From the NCBI GenBank assembly GCA_903904855.1, contig CAIVEH010000206.1, positions 1-36,918 of the forward strand: a DNA stretch of 36,918 bases. Direction: 5' to 3'. This DNA comes from an uncultured Bacteroidota bacterium. Lineage in GTDB: Bacteria; Bacteroidota; Bacteroidia; Chitinophagales; Chitinophagaceae. Both the position numbers and the translations under genes were made by a program. Shown in pieces: positions 1 through 8,303 of this stretch. Under the pieces are notes generated by a model. The model searched no databases. It was not told where the DNA came from and saw nothing but the letters and a program-made list of their open reading frames with translations. Positions within the stretch are counted from its first letter, which is position 1. Each line of letters opens with the position of its first letter.

Positions 1-1
1 A

Positions 2-196
2 AGATCATCACAAGCTCCCATAGCAATTAAGAGGAACAATTTCTATAATCATGTTCCTTCAATGGTAAAAGTCATATCAAAAGTTAAAGCTTACTTTATT
101 GTAAGAGGTATAAAATCGGCGCTTAAAGAGGTTGATTTGATTGAAAAAGGAATTAAGAAACCTAAATCTTTAGATCAACTTTTAAATGAGCTTTGA
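2..196 (+). CDS. Probable antitoxin of a type II toxin-antitoxin pair (5' end outside window or start at 62)
   Basis: The frame is open from the window edge to a TGA at 194-196. An ATG at 62 would give a 44-residue protein, but the frame stays open upstream, so the true start may lie outside the window. The tail is basic and helical and ends ALKEVDLIEKGIKKPK followed by a short Leu-rich end. That pattern is typical of small Bacteroidota antitoxins placed before RelE/ParE toxins. The stop overlaps the start of the toxin gene by 11 bases, which implies translational coupling. The assignment rests mainly on this arrangement and on the toxin-like neighbour. The DNA-binding part, if there is one, is not visible. 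Confidence 0.6.
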   Translation, partial: RSSQAPIAIKRNNFYNHVPSMVKVISKVKAYFIVRGIKSALKEVDLIEKGIKKPKSLDQLLNEL

Positions 197-515
197 GGTA
201 ATACCTACTGACAATTTCTCTAAAAAATTAAAGAAACTCAAGAAGAAATACCCTAAGATAGGGGAGGATATTCGTGAGTTTACTGCTAATGATAATATTG
301 AGGAAAATATTAAATCCGGAGAGCCGTTAGGTAAGGATTGCCATAAAATACGAATGCAAATAACTGGTAAAAGTGCTGGTAAATCAGGTGGTGCAAGGAT
401 AATATTGCAAGCAAAAATTGTAGATAAAAAAATTTTTTTGTTGGCTATCTACGATAAAGGAGATCAAGAAACAATTACAGATAAGGAAATTAACAAGTTA
501 ATTGCTAAAATATAA
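186..515 (+). CDS. RelE/ParE-family toxin
   Basis: This 109-residue basic protein has the plan of RelE/ParE toxins. A Lys-rich N-terminal helix (residues about 10-25) is followed by a beta-sheet core containing KIRM (about 55-58), a GGARIILQAKI strand (about 68-78), a KKIFLLAIYDKGD strand (about 81-93) and a C-terminal helix. Family members are mRNA interferases that act on ribosomes, or gyrase poisons; the sequence alone does not say which. It begins inside the 3' end of the antitoxin frame. It sits in what looks like the edge of an integrated element, a common place for such modules. Family assignment is fairly sure; target and activity are unknown. Confidence 0.75.
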   Translation: MSFEVIPTDNFSKKLKKLKKKYPKIGEDIREFTANDNIEENIKSGEPLGKDCHKIRMQITGKSAGKSGGARIILQAKIVDKKIFLLAIYDKGDQETITDKEINKLIAKI

Positions 516-661
516 AAAATCCCAGCTTCAATACCCCCGTTCTGGCTTTCTCAAAAGGTGCAAAGTTCAAAAATCCAAGCATTATGATTTTGATGAGGTA
601 AGAGGGAAATAATGTAAATTTTTTATTTTATTTTTCGGTACAAAACTTCAGGAATGCAGTA

Positions 662-1105
662 TTATTTCCCTGTTTTCTTTCCTAAAGTATCTATCATTTT
701 ATTAGGATGAAGTATTTTTTCACCTTGTATTTGTAACTGTTTTTGTAATAATTGGATTTGCAATTGCAACTGATTTAATTGGAATTCCGATTTTGATTCT
801 GTGTTCCGTTTAACTTCTAAATCATACGTAAGAGTAGCAATATTTGAACTTTTATAAGCGAAAAATGCCGTAATTGCAAAAATAAACATTAAGGTATAAT
901 TTGAAATTCTTGTATTTTTATTTGTTTTTATGTTTTCTTGATTAGATTTTTGTATTAATGGATTTAATATTTCGTGCCATTTCTCATTTTCAATTTGATA
1001 ATCCATTAATTCGAGTTGCATTGTTCTTATTCGGTTCTCTATTAGTTCGAGTGTTTCAATTCTACCAGTAATTAGCGAAGCATTATTCAATAAGGTTAAT
1101 ACCAT
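662..1105 (-). CDS. Small coiled-coil protein with one membrane segment, function unknown
   Basis: I do not recognise a family. An N-terminal helix rich in Glu, Leu and Ile (about residues 15-55) precedes one hydrophobic segment (about 70-88, YTLMFIFAITAFFAYKS). A strong Gln/Leu coiled coil follows (about 105-135) with repeated QLQ units. The longest frame would begin with TTG at 1117; the ATG at 1105 is the first ATG, and another at 1021 is possible. The region above about 1060 is antisense to the recombinase remnant on the plus strand. The N-terminus may therefore be accidental and the real gene may start at 1021. The protein is plausible as cargo of the integrated element. Confidence 0.5.
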   Translation of the reverse strand: MVLTLLNNASLITGRIETLELIENRIRTMQLELMDYQIENEKWHEILNPLIQKSNQENIKTNKNTRISNYTLMFIFAITAFFAYKSSNIATLTYDLEVKRNTESKSEFQLNQLQLQIQLLQKQLQIQGEKILHPNKMIDTLGKKTGK

Positions 1106-1868
1106 ATTCCAAGACAAAAATAGAAAGGTTCGGCATGAACACCCTGAGCTTTGTTTAAAGGGGTTCGTTAAGTGCGATACTTGCGGTAAGAACTTGACGG
1201 CTTACTATAAAAAAGATAAGAATAAATTTTATTACAAGTGTGGAACAAAGGGCTGTAAGTTTAATCGTTCAAGTGAGAAGATTGAAGATGCCTTTTTAAG
1301 GCTGCTAAGGTGCCTTAAATTGACTAACGAGGAAACGGATAAGGTAAAGGTAGAATTAATCAATTTGACGGGCGATTTTGCCGCTAAAAATGATCAGCTT
1401 AATAAAAAGTTGGTGGGAGCCTTAGAGAAGCTGGAAGCAGATTTAAAACGAGTGAAAATTAACAGGGCTAAAGGCGAGATTGATCAAGATGTTTATCTGA
1501 TGGCAAAAGAGGAGATAGAAAAAGATATTGCAAAAATCCAACAAGAATTGCGAAAAACCGAAAATAAAATATCGAACTTTTCAGAGAAGATTGAAAAAGG
1601 ATTGAAAGTGCTTGATTCTATTGATGTTTTGTGGCGCAACAATTCGATTGAAGGACGAAAAAGAGTACAAAAAGCTCTCATAAAAACACCTTTGATTTAT
1701 GACCGAAAAAAGGGGCATTATCGAACTTCTGGATTAATAGATTTCGTTCTCTCAAACGCAGCAATAGCACGGGTTTCGGAACTTGTTGGAAATGAAAATC
1801 CCCAACAAATTGTTGGGGATTCTCCTATGGTAGCATGTACGGGAGTCGAACCCGTCATTCCTCCGTGA
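1062..1868 (+). pseudogene. Large serine recombinase, C-terminal remnant running into tRNA-Glu
   Basis: Translation from 1062 starts LPVISEALFNKV, typical of the end of the Recombinase domain. A zinc-ribbon follows (KCDTCGK, then YKC-GTKGC) and then a long C-terminal coiled coil, as in large serine recombinases. The catalytic resolvase domain with its nucleophilic serine is absent: the frame is closed by a stop at 999, and the sequence before about 1060 no longer looks like this family. No ATG is present near the front, and TTG 1194 lies inside the zinc ribbon. At the 3' end the frame reads through a terminator hairpin and ends antisense inside the tRNA-Glu gene, so the last 20 or so residues are probably not native. 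I read it as an inactivated integrase of an element inserted at the tRNA. Confidence 0.75.
1797..1822 (-). terminator. Hairpin terminator behind tRNA-Glu
   Basis: An 11-bp perfect inverted repeat (AATCCCCAACA / TGTTGGGGATT) with an AAT loop lies just downstream of the tRNA on the minus strand. It is followed there by a T-rich stretch. The recombinase frame on the other strand reads straight through it. Confidence 0.75.
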
Positions 1869-1902
1869 AAGGGAGGCGTCTTAACCGATTGACCAACACG
1901 CC
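1828..1902 (-). tRNA. tRNA-Glu (anticodon UUC)
   Basis: The minus strand folds as a complete cloverleaf. The 7-bp acceptor stem is GGCGTGT with ACATGCT. The D-arm is closed by GTC/GAC, the anticodon stem CCTCC/GGAGG holds the loop CTTTCAC, and the T-arm is ACGGG-TTCGACT-CCCGT. The discriminator base is A and CCA is encoded (1828-1830). The anticodon lies at 1867-1869 on the plus-strand numbering and reads UUC, for glutamate. The recombinase remnant abuts the 3' half of the gene from the opposite strand, which suggests the tRNA is or was the attachment site of an integrated element. Confidence 0.95.
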
Positions 1903-2002
1903 ATAGTCGTAAAGACAATAACCAAAATAAGTCAGCTATCCTTCGTTTTGGGAGTGCAAATGTAGTATATCTTTTGTTACCCTCAAAATTTAATTCAGCA
2001 AA

Positions 2003-2764
2003 TCATGATAAAGCTTCAATAATTCCCAGAAATTCTTCTGCTTTCAGTGATGCCCCCCCTATCAGGCCACCATCTACATCCGGACAGGCAAAGAGTTCGG
2101 CGGCATTAGAAGCTTTGCAGCTGCCACCATAAAGGATCGACATATTATCTGCAGCTTCCTGGCCATATTGCTTGGCAATTACACTACGAATGTGCTCGTG
2201 CATATCCTGAGCCTGTGCTGATGATGCAGTACGACCGGTACCTATAGCCCATATTGGTTCGTAGGCAAGCACAATTTCTTCCAGCTGCTCAGTACTTAAA
2301 TGAAATAACCCGGCTTTTATCTGACTTTCAACAAATGAATTTTGTGTATTGGCATCCCTGATTTCAAGAGGCTCACCACAACAGAATATTACTTTTAGTT
2401 CATTGGTTAGCGCCTGGTTTACTTTCTTAGCCAGTGTGGCGTCATCTTCCTTAAAATAAAGCCTTCTTTCAGAATGACCAATGATTACATATTCTACCTC
2501 AGCGCTCTTAAGCATCGCTGCCGAAATTTCTCCTGTATAAGCGCCAGCGGCTTCATGGTGGCAATTCTGTGCCGCAAGGTGAACATCAATCATACCCGCC
2601 AATTGCTCAGCAGTTTGGGTAAGGTGAGTGAATGGCGGTGCCAGGATAACCAATTTATCATCATTAAGAACCGGCATTCCGTTAAAAAGGTCATTGACCA
2701 ATTCGGCTCCCTGGTTCAGAGTAAGGTTCATTTTCCAGTTGGCAGCCACAATTTTTTTACGCAT
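2003..2764 (-). CDS. tpiA: Triosephosphate isomerase
   Basis: This cytosolic glycolytic enzyme interconverts dihydroxyacetone phosphate and glyceraldehyde 3-phosphate. At 253 residues it has the usual length. All catalytic signatures are present: AANWKMN with Lys11, the electrophilic His97 in IIGHSERR, and the general base Glu169 in AYEPIWAIGTG, which leads into the flexible loop 6. The phosphate-binding ILYGGS and the GLIGGASL segment near the C-terminus are also present. The ATG start gives the standard N-terminus. The gene stands alone on the minus strand; the upstream GlmU-like gene is about 100 bases away, and no clear terminator is visible before the tRNA. Confidence 0.97.
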   Translation of the reverse strand: MRKKIVAANWKMNLTLNQGAELVNDLFNGMPVLNDDKLVILAPPFTHLTQTAEQLAGMIDVHLAAQNCHHEAAGAYTGEISAAMLKSAEVEYVIIGHSERRLYFKEDDATLAKKVNQALTNELKVIFCCGEPLEIRDANTQNSFVESQIKAGLFHLSTEQLEEIVLAYEPIWAIGTGRTASSAQAQDMHEHIRSVIAKQYGQEAADNMSILYGGSCKASNAAELFACPDVDGGLIGGASLKAEEFLGIIEALS

Positions 2765-2869
2765 AATGTTTGTCTGATTATTAAAACAAGGGCGTAAAGA
2801 TACGATGAAGCGGGGGTTTTACCTATACCTGAGGGCAAACCGGAGCAAATTTTCAGGCATATTCCCTAA

Positions 2870-4123
2870 CTAATAACTCTTTGTTTTAGGACTGTTATCG
2901 AAAATATACCTGTACATATCAGTCTCCTCCTTTGTTAATTTTATTCCTCTCCTTGCCATCATGCGGCTGGCTGTTTCCATAGCTTTACTGAAGTCGTAAG
3001 GTTTCGTTCCTTCAGCAACACCCCACGAGAAAGAGGGAATAAATTTATCAGGGAAGCCCCCACCAAAAATATTACATGACACACCAACAACCGTACCTGT
3101 ATTAAACATGGTATTGATGCCGCATTTAGAATGATCGCCCATCATCAGCCCGCAAAATATGAGCCCGGTAAATACAGATTTTCCGCTGGCCTCATGCCAA
3201 ATCTTAATTTCAGAATAATTGTTTTTGAGATTAGAGCAATTGGTATCTGCGCCCAGGTTGCACCACTCCCCTATTAAAGCATTGCCCAGGTAGCCATCGT
3301 GTGCCTTATTGCTGTTGGCAAAAAATACTGCATTGTTTATTTCTCCGCCCACTTTACTACCAGGACCAATTGTTGTGGCACCATATATTTTAGCGCCCAT
3401 TTTTATCACAGCATTGTCGCATACTGCCAGCGGGCCACGAATCATTACACCTTCCAGCACTTCAGTATTTTTGCCTATATAAACAGGACCTGCATTTGCA
3501 TTGATAATACATCCGGCATATATATTTGCCCCATCTTCAATAAACAAATTCTGTGAGCCGGATACAGTTACATTTTCAGGAACTGGTGCACTTTTTCTTC
3601 CGGAAGTTATCAGTTCAAAATCTTCCCTGATAGCCCTGTCATTTAAAGTAAAAATATCCCATGCATTCTCAAGTGAATAGACTTCCCCCTCAAAGTGTTG
3701 TGCCGGTAGCGTAAGAAAATATTCCCTCAACTCATTCAATGATAGATTGGTGTGCGGTATTCTTGCAGCTATTATCTGGTATGCTTTTACAAGAGCCTGG
3801 CCCGGTTGCAACTGAAATATTGCATCGGCCAGTGCCAGACTACCAAATACAGCGCCGCTGATATAAACATTATCTTCGGTGGTATCCATCGGAAACACCT
3901 TTTGCAAATAAACTTCAGTAAGTGTACTGGTTGTTACATTGGCATGAGTAAGTCCACTGGCATGAGTAGTGGTGCTGGCATGCGCATATCCAACTTTCAA
4001 AAGACAAAATTCCCAACGCTCGCGCATTGTCTGTATACCGCACCTGATGTCGGCAATAGGCCTTGTGTGTGTAAAGGGGAGCAAATTGGCGCGGGATGTG
4101 TCGTCGAAAAGTATATAATTCAT
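2870..4123 (-). CDS. GlmU-like sugar nucleotidyltransferase/acyltransferase (Bacteroidota alternative GlmU family)
   Basis: The 417-residue protein opens with YILFDDTSRANLLPFTHTRP, the signature of the Bacteroidota family described as alternative GlmU. That family is thought to supply UDP-N-acetylglucosamine steps for the cell wall and LPS. The C-terminal half (about 190-370) is a left-handed beta-helix with hexapeptide-like repeats (for example IGPGSKVGGEI, CNLGADTNCSNL) and HDGYLG, resembling GlmU's acetyltransferase region. The N-terminal part is the divergent nucleotidyltransferase region. It carries an unusual three-unit repeat, HASTTT HASGLT HANVTT, at residues 48-65. The two-domain plan is clear; exact substrates are inferred from the family. 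Confidence 0.85.
   Translation of the reverse strand: MNYILFDDTSRANLLPFTHTRPIADIRCGIQTMRERWEFCLLKVGYAHASTTTHASGLTHANVTTSTLTEVYLQKVFPMDTTEDNVYISGAVFGSLALADAIFQLQPGQALVKAYQIIAARIPHTNLSLNELREYFLTLPAQHFEGEVYSLENAWDIFTLNDRAIREDFELITSGRKSAPVPENVTVSGSQNLFIEDGANIYAGCIINANAGPVYIGKNTEVLEGVMIRGPLAVCDNAVIKMGAKIYGATTIGPGSKVGGEINNAVFFANSNKAHDGYLGNALIGEWCNLGADTNCSNLKNNYSEIKIWHEASGKSVFTGLIFCGLMMGDHSKCGINTMFNTGTVVGVSCNIFGGGFPDKFIPSFSWGVAEGTKPYDFSKAMETASRMMARRGIKLTKEETDMYRYIFDNSPKTKSY
3929..3982 (-). repeat. Three tandem 18-bp units inside the GlmU-like gene
   Basis: CATGCC recurs at exact 18-base spacing on the minus strand, with units starting at 3982, 3964 and 3946. The units differ internally but stay in frame. 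They encode three six-residue repeats (HASTTT, HASGLT, HANVTT) at residues 48-65 of the nucleotidyltransferase domain. Confidence 0.85.
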
Positions 4124-4212
4124 ATTACAGTCTGAAGTCGTAAGTATTTAGTAAAAAGTAACAGGAACAAAAGTAAAGAATATAGCCACTGTTTTACTAA
4201 ATCAAGATTATA

Positions 4213-4250
4213 AAATAAAACAAACGCTGCCCGGAGTGGAGCAGCGTTTG
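4213..4250 (-). terminator. Rho-independent terminator of rpmE2
   Basis: A perfect 10-bp stem (CAAACGCTGC / GCAGCGTTTG, 4221-4250) lies 28 bases after the rpmE2 stop. On the minus strand it is followed by TTTTATTTTA. Confidence 0.85.
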
Positions 4251-4278
4251 CAATTTGACTTTAGTATCTGAAAGCAGA

Positions 4279-4530
4279 TTATGCTTTTTTCTCGTAGCGT
4301 TTCTTGAATTTCTCAATACGACCCGCAGTATCCACAAACATGGATTTACCGGTATAGAACGGATGCGAAGTGTTTGAAATTTCGACCTTTACAAGGGGGT
4401 ATTCGTTACCATCTTCCCACATAATTTTTTCTTTGCTGGGAGCGGCAGAACGGGTTAAAAATGTACTCTCGTTGGAAGTGTCTTTGAATACTACAAGACG
4501 GTATGATTCCGGATGAATTCCTTTCTTCAT
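4279..4530 (-). CDS. rpmE2: 50S ribosomal protein L31, type B
   Basis: The 83-residue protein begins [17 protein letters not shown] and contains SHPFYTGK and the basic tail KFKKRYEKK, matching type B L31. It lacks the zinc-binding cysteines of the type A (zinc-containing) form, so it is the zinc-independent version. L31 bridges the large and small ribosomal subunits. It has its own promoter (4579-4609), a hairpin in the short leader (4547-4564) and its own terminator, so it is a single-gene transcription unit inserted between the TlpA-like and GlmU-like genes. Confidence 0.96.
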   Translation of the reverse strand: MKKGIHPESYRLVVFKDTSNESTFLTRSAAPSKEKIMWEDGNEYPLVKVEISNTSHPFYTGKSMFVDTAGRIEKFKKRYEKKA

Positions 4531-4546
4531 TTTTATGTTTTTTTAT

Positions 4547-4564
4547 GCATGGATTTTGCCATGC
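4547..4564 (-). promoter_or_regulatory. Hairpin in the rpmE2 5' leader
   Basis: The minus strand reads GCATGG-CAAAAT-CCATGC followed by an A-run, between the promoter and the rpmE2 start. Many ribosomal-protein genes are autoregulated by leader structures. Whether this stem does that is an inference. Confidence 0.45.
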
Positions 4565-4578
4565 GTGATTTAAGTGTG

Positions 4579-4609
4579 CAAAGGTATGGAAATAAACGTT
4601 GTCAGCAAA
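4579..4609 (-). promoter_or_regulatory. Bacteroidota-type promoter of rpmE2
   Basis: On the minus strand TTTG (4609-4606) is separated by exactly 19 bases from TACCTTTG (4586-4579). This matches the -33/-7 consensus TTTG-N19-TAnnTTTG of the Bacteroidota primary sigma factor. It abuts the stop codon of the upstream TlpA-like gene. Confidence 0.8.
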
Positions 4610-4610
4610 T

Positions 4611-5150
4611 TTATTGTGCCAAATACTTTTTGAGATCGTTTTCACCTTCTTCTGCTGTATTATATTTACCTATTATCTTTCCATCAGGCCCAATTAAGAA
4701 TGCCTGGGGGATGTATTGAATACCATATGAGCCTGTAACTGCCGACCCCCATTGAGAAGTTGGAAGATCTGCCATTTGATAAGGCCAAACCAGTCCGTCA
4801 TGTTTAATGGCATTGATCCAGGCTTCTTTATTCATATCCAGCGAATAACTGATAACCCTGAACCCGTTTTTTGCGTTTTTGAATTTCTTGCCAGAATATT
4901 CGTTAGACATGCGCACCAGACCCGGATTAGCATGACGGCATGGTCCGCACCATGATGCCCAGAAGTCAAGCATCACATAGCTACCTTTATTAATTTCAGA
5001 CAATCTGAGCATCTTCCCACTGGGATCCTTTGTTGCCAGATCAGGCGCTTTCTGGCCCAATTTTATAAAATCATTGTTGAAATTCTGCCCAAATGCAGAA
5101 ACAATACTAAGCGATAATGCGAGTGTAGTCAGTATTCTTTTCATGTTCAT
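4611..5150 (-). CDS. TlpA-like periplasmic thiol-disulfide oxidoreductase
   Basis: This 179-residue protein has a signal peptide (ILTTLALSLSIVSAFGQ, cleaved after about residue 20) and then a thioredoxin fold of the AhpC/TSA-TlpA type. The redox motif is WASWCGPC with Cys68 and Cys71. The later segment SYGIQYIPQAFLIGPDG carries the cis-Pro loop. Such proteins reduce disulfides of envelope proteins, for example in cytochrome c maturation; the partner here is unknown. Two starts are possible (ATG 5150 or ATG 5144), differing by two residues. The stop lies next to the rpmE2 promoter. About 350 non-coding bases separate it from the next gene upstream. Confidence 0.9.
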   Translation of the reverse strand: MNMKRILTTLALSLSIVSAFGQNFNNDFIKLGQKAPDLATKDPSGKMLRLSEINKGSYVMLDFWASWCGPCRHANPGLVRMSNEYSGKKFKNAKNGFRVISYSLDMNKEAWINAIKHDGLVWPYQMADLPTSQWGSAVTGSYGIQYIPQAFLIGPDGKIIGKYNTAEEGENDLKKYLAQ

Positions 5151-5503
5151 TTTTATATGCTGTAAATGTAAGCCAATAATAAATCAAAATCATTACTTCC
5201 TCATATCATTACGTTAGATAAAAGTGAAAATTACTATCGGCAATATTCAGCTTATTTATTCACCTGTATAATGCTTGAAAAAAATATCAATATTTATCTC
5301 AGATAGAAAGTCAAGTTTCATACCCATCTGCATTCAACAAAAAATCACCTAACAATTGATGTGCAATGCAGAATTTGCTGCATTAATTTCAATAATAGCA
5401 AGTAGCGAATATATAGTGCACATGGTTGCAACTCAGTAAGAACAAAAGCAATGACAGATAATATAAGTTTCAGCATAATTCCTGAATTTCATTTCCTTAT
5501 CTA
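5151..5503. other. AT-rich non-coding spacer
   Basis: No convincing gene is seen. It contains one short inverted repeat, AATGCAG-AATTTG-CTGCATT (5365-5384), which could act as a weak terminator for the minus-strand gene at 5504. Confidence 0.5.
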
Positions 5504-8110
5504 CTACTCATCCAAAAGCAATACCTCCTCTACCCTACCTGAGAAAAACTTATTAAAGACAAAAGTACCTTCACTGTCTTTCATAACGCTGTGGGTGTTG
5601 GCCTGGCTGCATTGCATACCATTGTTATATGCGGTAATTATATTTTTCTGCACTTTCAGTACAAGGTGGTTTTCGGTATCTGAGCGCAGGGAAAAGACTA
5701 CACTGTCGCACCAGTTGGTTCCATTGCCGTAGGTAAACGCATATTGGTTTAATTGGTTACCACTTTGCCGCATATAGAAACCGCAATTGGGTGTTGTCTT
5801 GGCTGCTGTCGAAAAAACCACCTCATTCCTTTTGAGCTTTGCCGGGTCGAGTCTTATCAATAACTCAAGCGTGAAAGTATCGCTGAGCTGAAGTTGATAT
5901 TTTTCTAAATATAAACTTCTGAACTGATCAAGGTTTTCGTGATACATTACTCGTTTTCCTTTGTGCAGTCTGGCAACTTTCTGTTTTACCGGCTGCAAAT
6001 ACAGCATACTGCGATCGGGCATCTCCTCTTTTATTTCAGTGTATTGCGCAAGAACTGTAACAATAGAATCCGACAATTGCCAGGGATGCAGCATATCAAA
6101 AATAACAGGGTACCGGCCTGACTTTACTCCGTTCAGAATTGCCATAAAATCAGATCTGAGAAGAATTTCTGTTGAGCCGGGAATTGGTAGTGGATTTATG
6201 TATCGGCCTGAGGCATACAGAAAACCATCATAATCTTTTGATATAATAATGACCGAATCATGTTCGGGTACGTTTTTCCTGATAAATGCAATCTGATCAT
6301 TGTATTCCCGGTCGGCTGCTTTATCGATAACGCTGTCATCATTTGCAGCAAGTGTATGTATTTCAGGGGTATAGTAAATCATCGAAAGTGCACCATCGGC
6401 TAGAAACAGAAAGGGAATAAAGAATAATAACACGATTTCATGATATTTAATTTTAAAGCCAATGAATTCGGGAATATATTTACTACATAAAACCCCGGCA
6501 ATTATTATTGCCGGATACATAACCGTCATTATAGTAAGATCGTATGACCGGCCCTGAAAATAAACAAGCAAGCCCATTCCCAGAATTACCAGAAATGCCA
6601 AAACAGGAAGATCCTGTTGATTGGTATTTTGTAATTTAAAAAGGGCATAAATAGAACCGACTACATATACTACTGCAACCAGGTTCCAGAAATGCAGTGC
6701 AGTCATTGGCAACATTCCAAAACCAGATATATAGTACATCTTCTGAAAGGCGCTAAATTTTGCAATTTCGGGCCAGTAACCAGAATTTATTTTGGTAGAA
6801 ATAAAGAACCAGGCAAAAATGACCGCCAGCGCTCCGCCCATCCAGCAGGAATAGATTACTGCTTTTGCAATTGCCTCTCTGGTATTCCCTGAATTATGAA
6901 TTGCTGAAAATATAAGGCCGGCACCCAATGCGCCATAGGTTACCAAACCGGTATCGAGATTCCATAATATGCCAAGTGAAGCACCCAAAGCAAGTAATGG
7001 CACATAAACCCTATGCCACTTTGGGCCGGAAAAAGTGAACGTGGTAAATAGAAAAAAGATAAGTGCGGGGAAAAACAGTCGAATCGGCTCGTACTGATAA
7101 TAATAGAAAGGATTGGCCGACTCCTCGAAACCTATGCGAATATGCCAGTATTGCCAGAATACCAAGCATAAAAAAACTAGCATGGATAAAATGTTATTAC
7201 GTATAAGTTTTTTTATTCCGAGCCATATAAATAGAAAACTCAACACGTTCAATACAGCCATCACAGCAGCAAACTTCTGGATGCTGAAACCTATAATTCC
7301 GAAAACCGGCTTCAGTACCCAGGCATAAAGCCCATATTGCGCATTGAATTGAACTAATAGTGACTTACCTGCAACTACCTGCGAAACCGCATAAAAAACA
7401 GCATTTGTTTCATGCAGATTGCTCATACCCACATCGGCAATCTGAAAACCATTATAAATCATTATTTCATAAAGGACCCAGACAACCACGCACCAGGATA
7501 GTCCGGTAATAACCCATTTTACCTGGCCGACGGGCTGCTTCTTGCATAGCATGAGGAAAAAGTAAGCCCCAACCGTATACAGAATAACAGCTAAAAAGAA
7601 GTATTTTCCTATGAACAGCTCCTGAAAGAAATTCATATTAATCAATCCCTTCAGCTTCATTACCTTCAATGGTTCATTTAGCATTAATACCAGGTATATT
7701 GAGAAAACACAAAGGGTCACATAAATAATGGCGCGGGAAACAGTTGGGTTATTAATAAATAAATATCTTTTCCTCTTAAGCAATGAATAAAAAACAAAAA
7801 CAAAAACAGGCATTAATACCAGGCACAACTGAAATTGCGATCGCTCAACCGGCTCGGGATGAAACCAGCTGGGAGGGAATATACTTAAAGGAGCAACCGC
7901 GTTTTTTATTGCCTCAAGGTCAGGTGTATAGAAAATGTAAATAAGGTAACAGAAAAGGAAGAGTAAAATGACGGTGGAAGCTAATGTAAGTATACCAATA
8001 GCCAGATCGGCACTTAATGAGTTATTGGCCGGACTGGCCTCAATACTTAGCCCCGATAAACCTTTTTCATTGCCTGTTTGTGGTGGTGTTTTCCTGATTT
8101 CTTTTGCCAT
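5504..8110 (-). CDS. Polytopic GT-C-like membrane protein with C-terminal LamG-like domain
   Basis: The 868-residue protein starts with a short cytosolic tail. About a dozen hydrophobic segments then run between residues 45 and 582, with long loops, in the style of GT-C glycosyltransferases or PMT-like proteins. A soluble, presumably periplasmic, part follows. Residues about 585-720 form a globular segment. Residues about 722-868 resemble a concanavalin-like/LamG jelly roll, with FTLELLIRLDP, a central GFYMRQSG strand and a closing GRVEEVLLLDE. No canonical catalytic motif can be pointed to. A role in moving sugar from a lipid carrier to a glycan or protein is inference from topology. It is a single gene on its own, divergent from the DUF3347 gene. 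Confidence 0.75.
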   Translation of the reverse strand: MAKEIRKTPPQTGNEKGLSGLSIEASPANNSLSADLAIGILTLASTVILLFLFCYLIYIFYTPDLEAIKNAVAPLSIFPPSWFHPEPVERSQFQLCLVLMPVFVFVFYSLLKRKRYLFINNPTVSRAIIYVTLCVFSIYLVLMLNEPLKVMKLKGLINMNFFQELFIGKYFFLAVILYTVGAYFFLMLCKKQPVGQVKWVITGLSWCVVVWVLYEIMIYNGFQIADVGMSNLHETNAVFYAVSQVVAGKSLLVQFNAQYGLYAWVLKPVFGIIGFSIQKFAAVMAVLNVLSFLFIWLGIKKLIRNNILSMLVFLCLVFWQYWHIRIGFEESANPFYYYQYEPIRLFFPALIFFLFTTFTFSGPKWHRVYVPLLALGASLGILWNLDTGLVTYGALGAGLIFSAIHNSGNTREAIAKAVIYSCWMGGALAVIFAWFFISTKINSGYWPEIAKFSAFQKMYYISGFGMLPMTALHFWNLVAVVYVVGSIYALFKLQNTNQQDLPVLAFLVILGMGLLVYFQGRSYDLTIMTVMYPAIIIAGVLCSKYIPEFIGFKIKYHEIVLLFFIPFLFLADGALSMIYYTPEIHTLAANDDSVIDKAADREYNDQIAFIRKNVPEHDSVIIISKDYDGFLYASGRYINPLPIPGSTEILLRSDFMAILNGVKSGRYPVIFDMLHPWQLSDSIVTVLAQYTEIKEEMPDRSMLYLQPVKQKVARLHKGKRVMYHENLDQFRSLYLEKYQLQLSDTFTLELLIRLDPAKLKRNEVVFSTAAKTTPNCGFYMRQSGNQLNQYAFTYGNGTNWCDSVVFSLRSDTENHLVLKVQKNIITAYNNGMQCSQANTHSVMKDSEGTFVFNKFFSGRVEEVLLLDE

Positions 8111-8303
8111 CTTATGGTAATGATAATGAGTAAAATCTGATGCCCCAAATTAAAATTAAAATTCCTTTTGGCATTTTAAAAATAATGTTAAACTGCATTA
8201 CTGGAATTAAAGTAATGTTTATTAGTCACTTTTGAATTATTTCCGTAGTGTTACTTATTCAAGGTTAAAATTCAAATAGTGTATTACATTGCTGCCATTC
8301 CTT

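Noticed and set aside
1194-1868. Recombinase as an intact gene starting at TTG 1194
   Set aside because: That codon is an internal leucine of the zinc ribbon; family sequence extends upstream to 1062 and the catalytic domain is missing.
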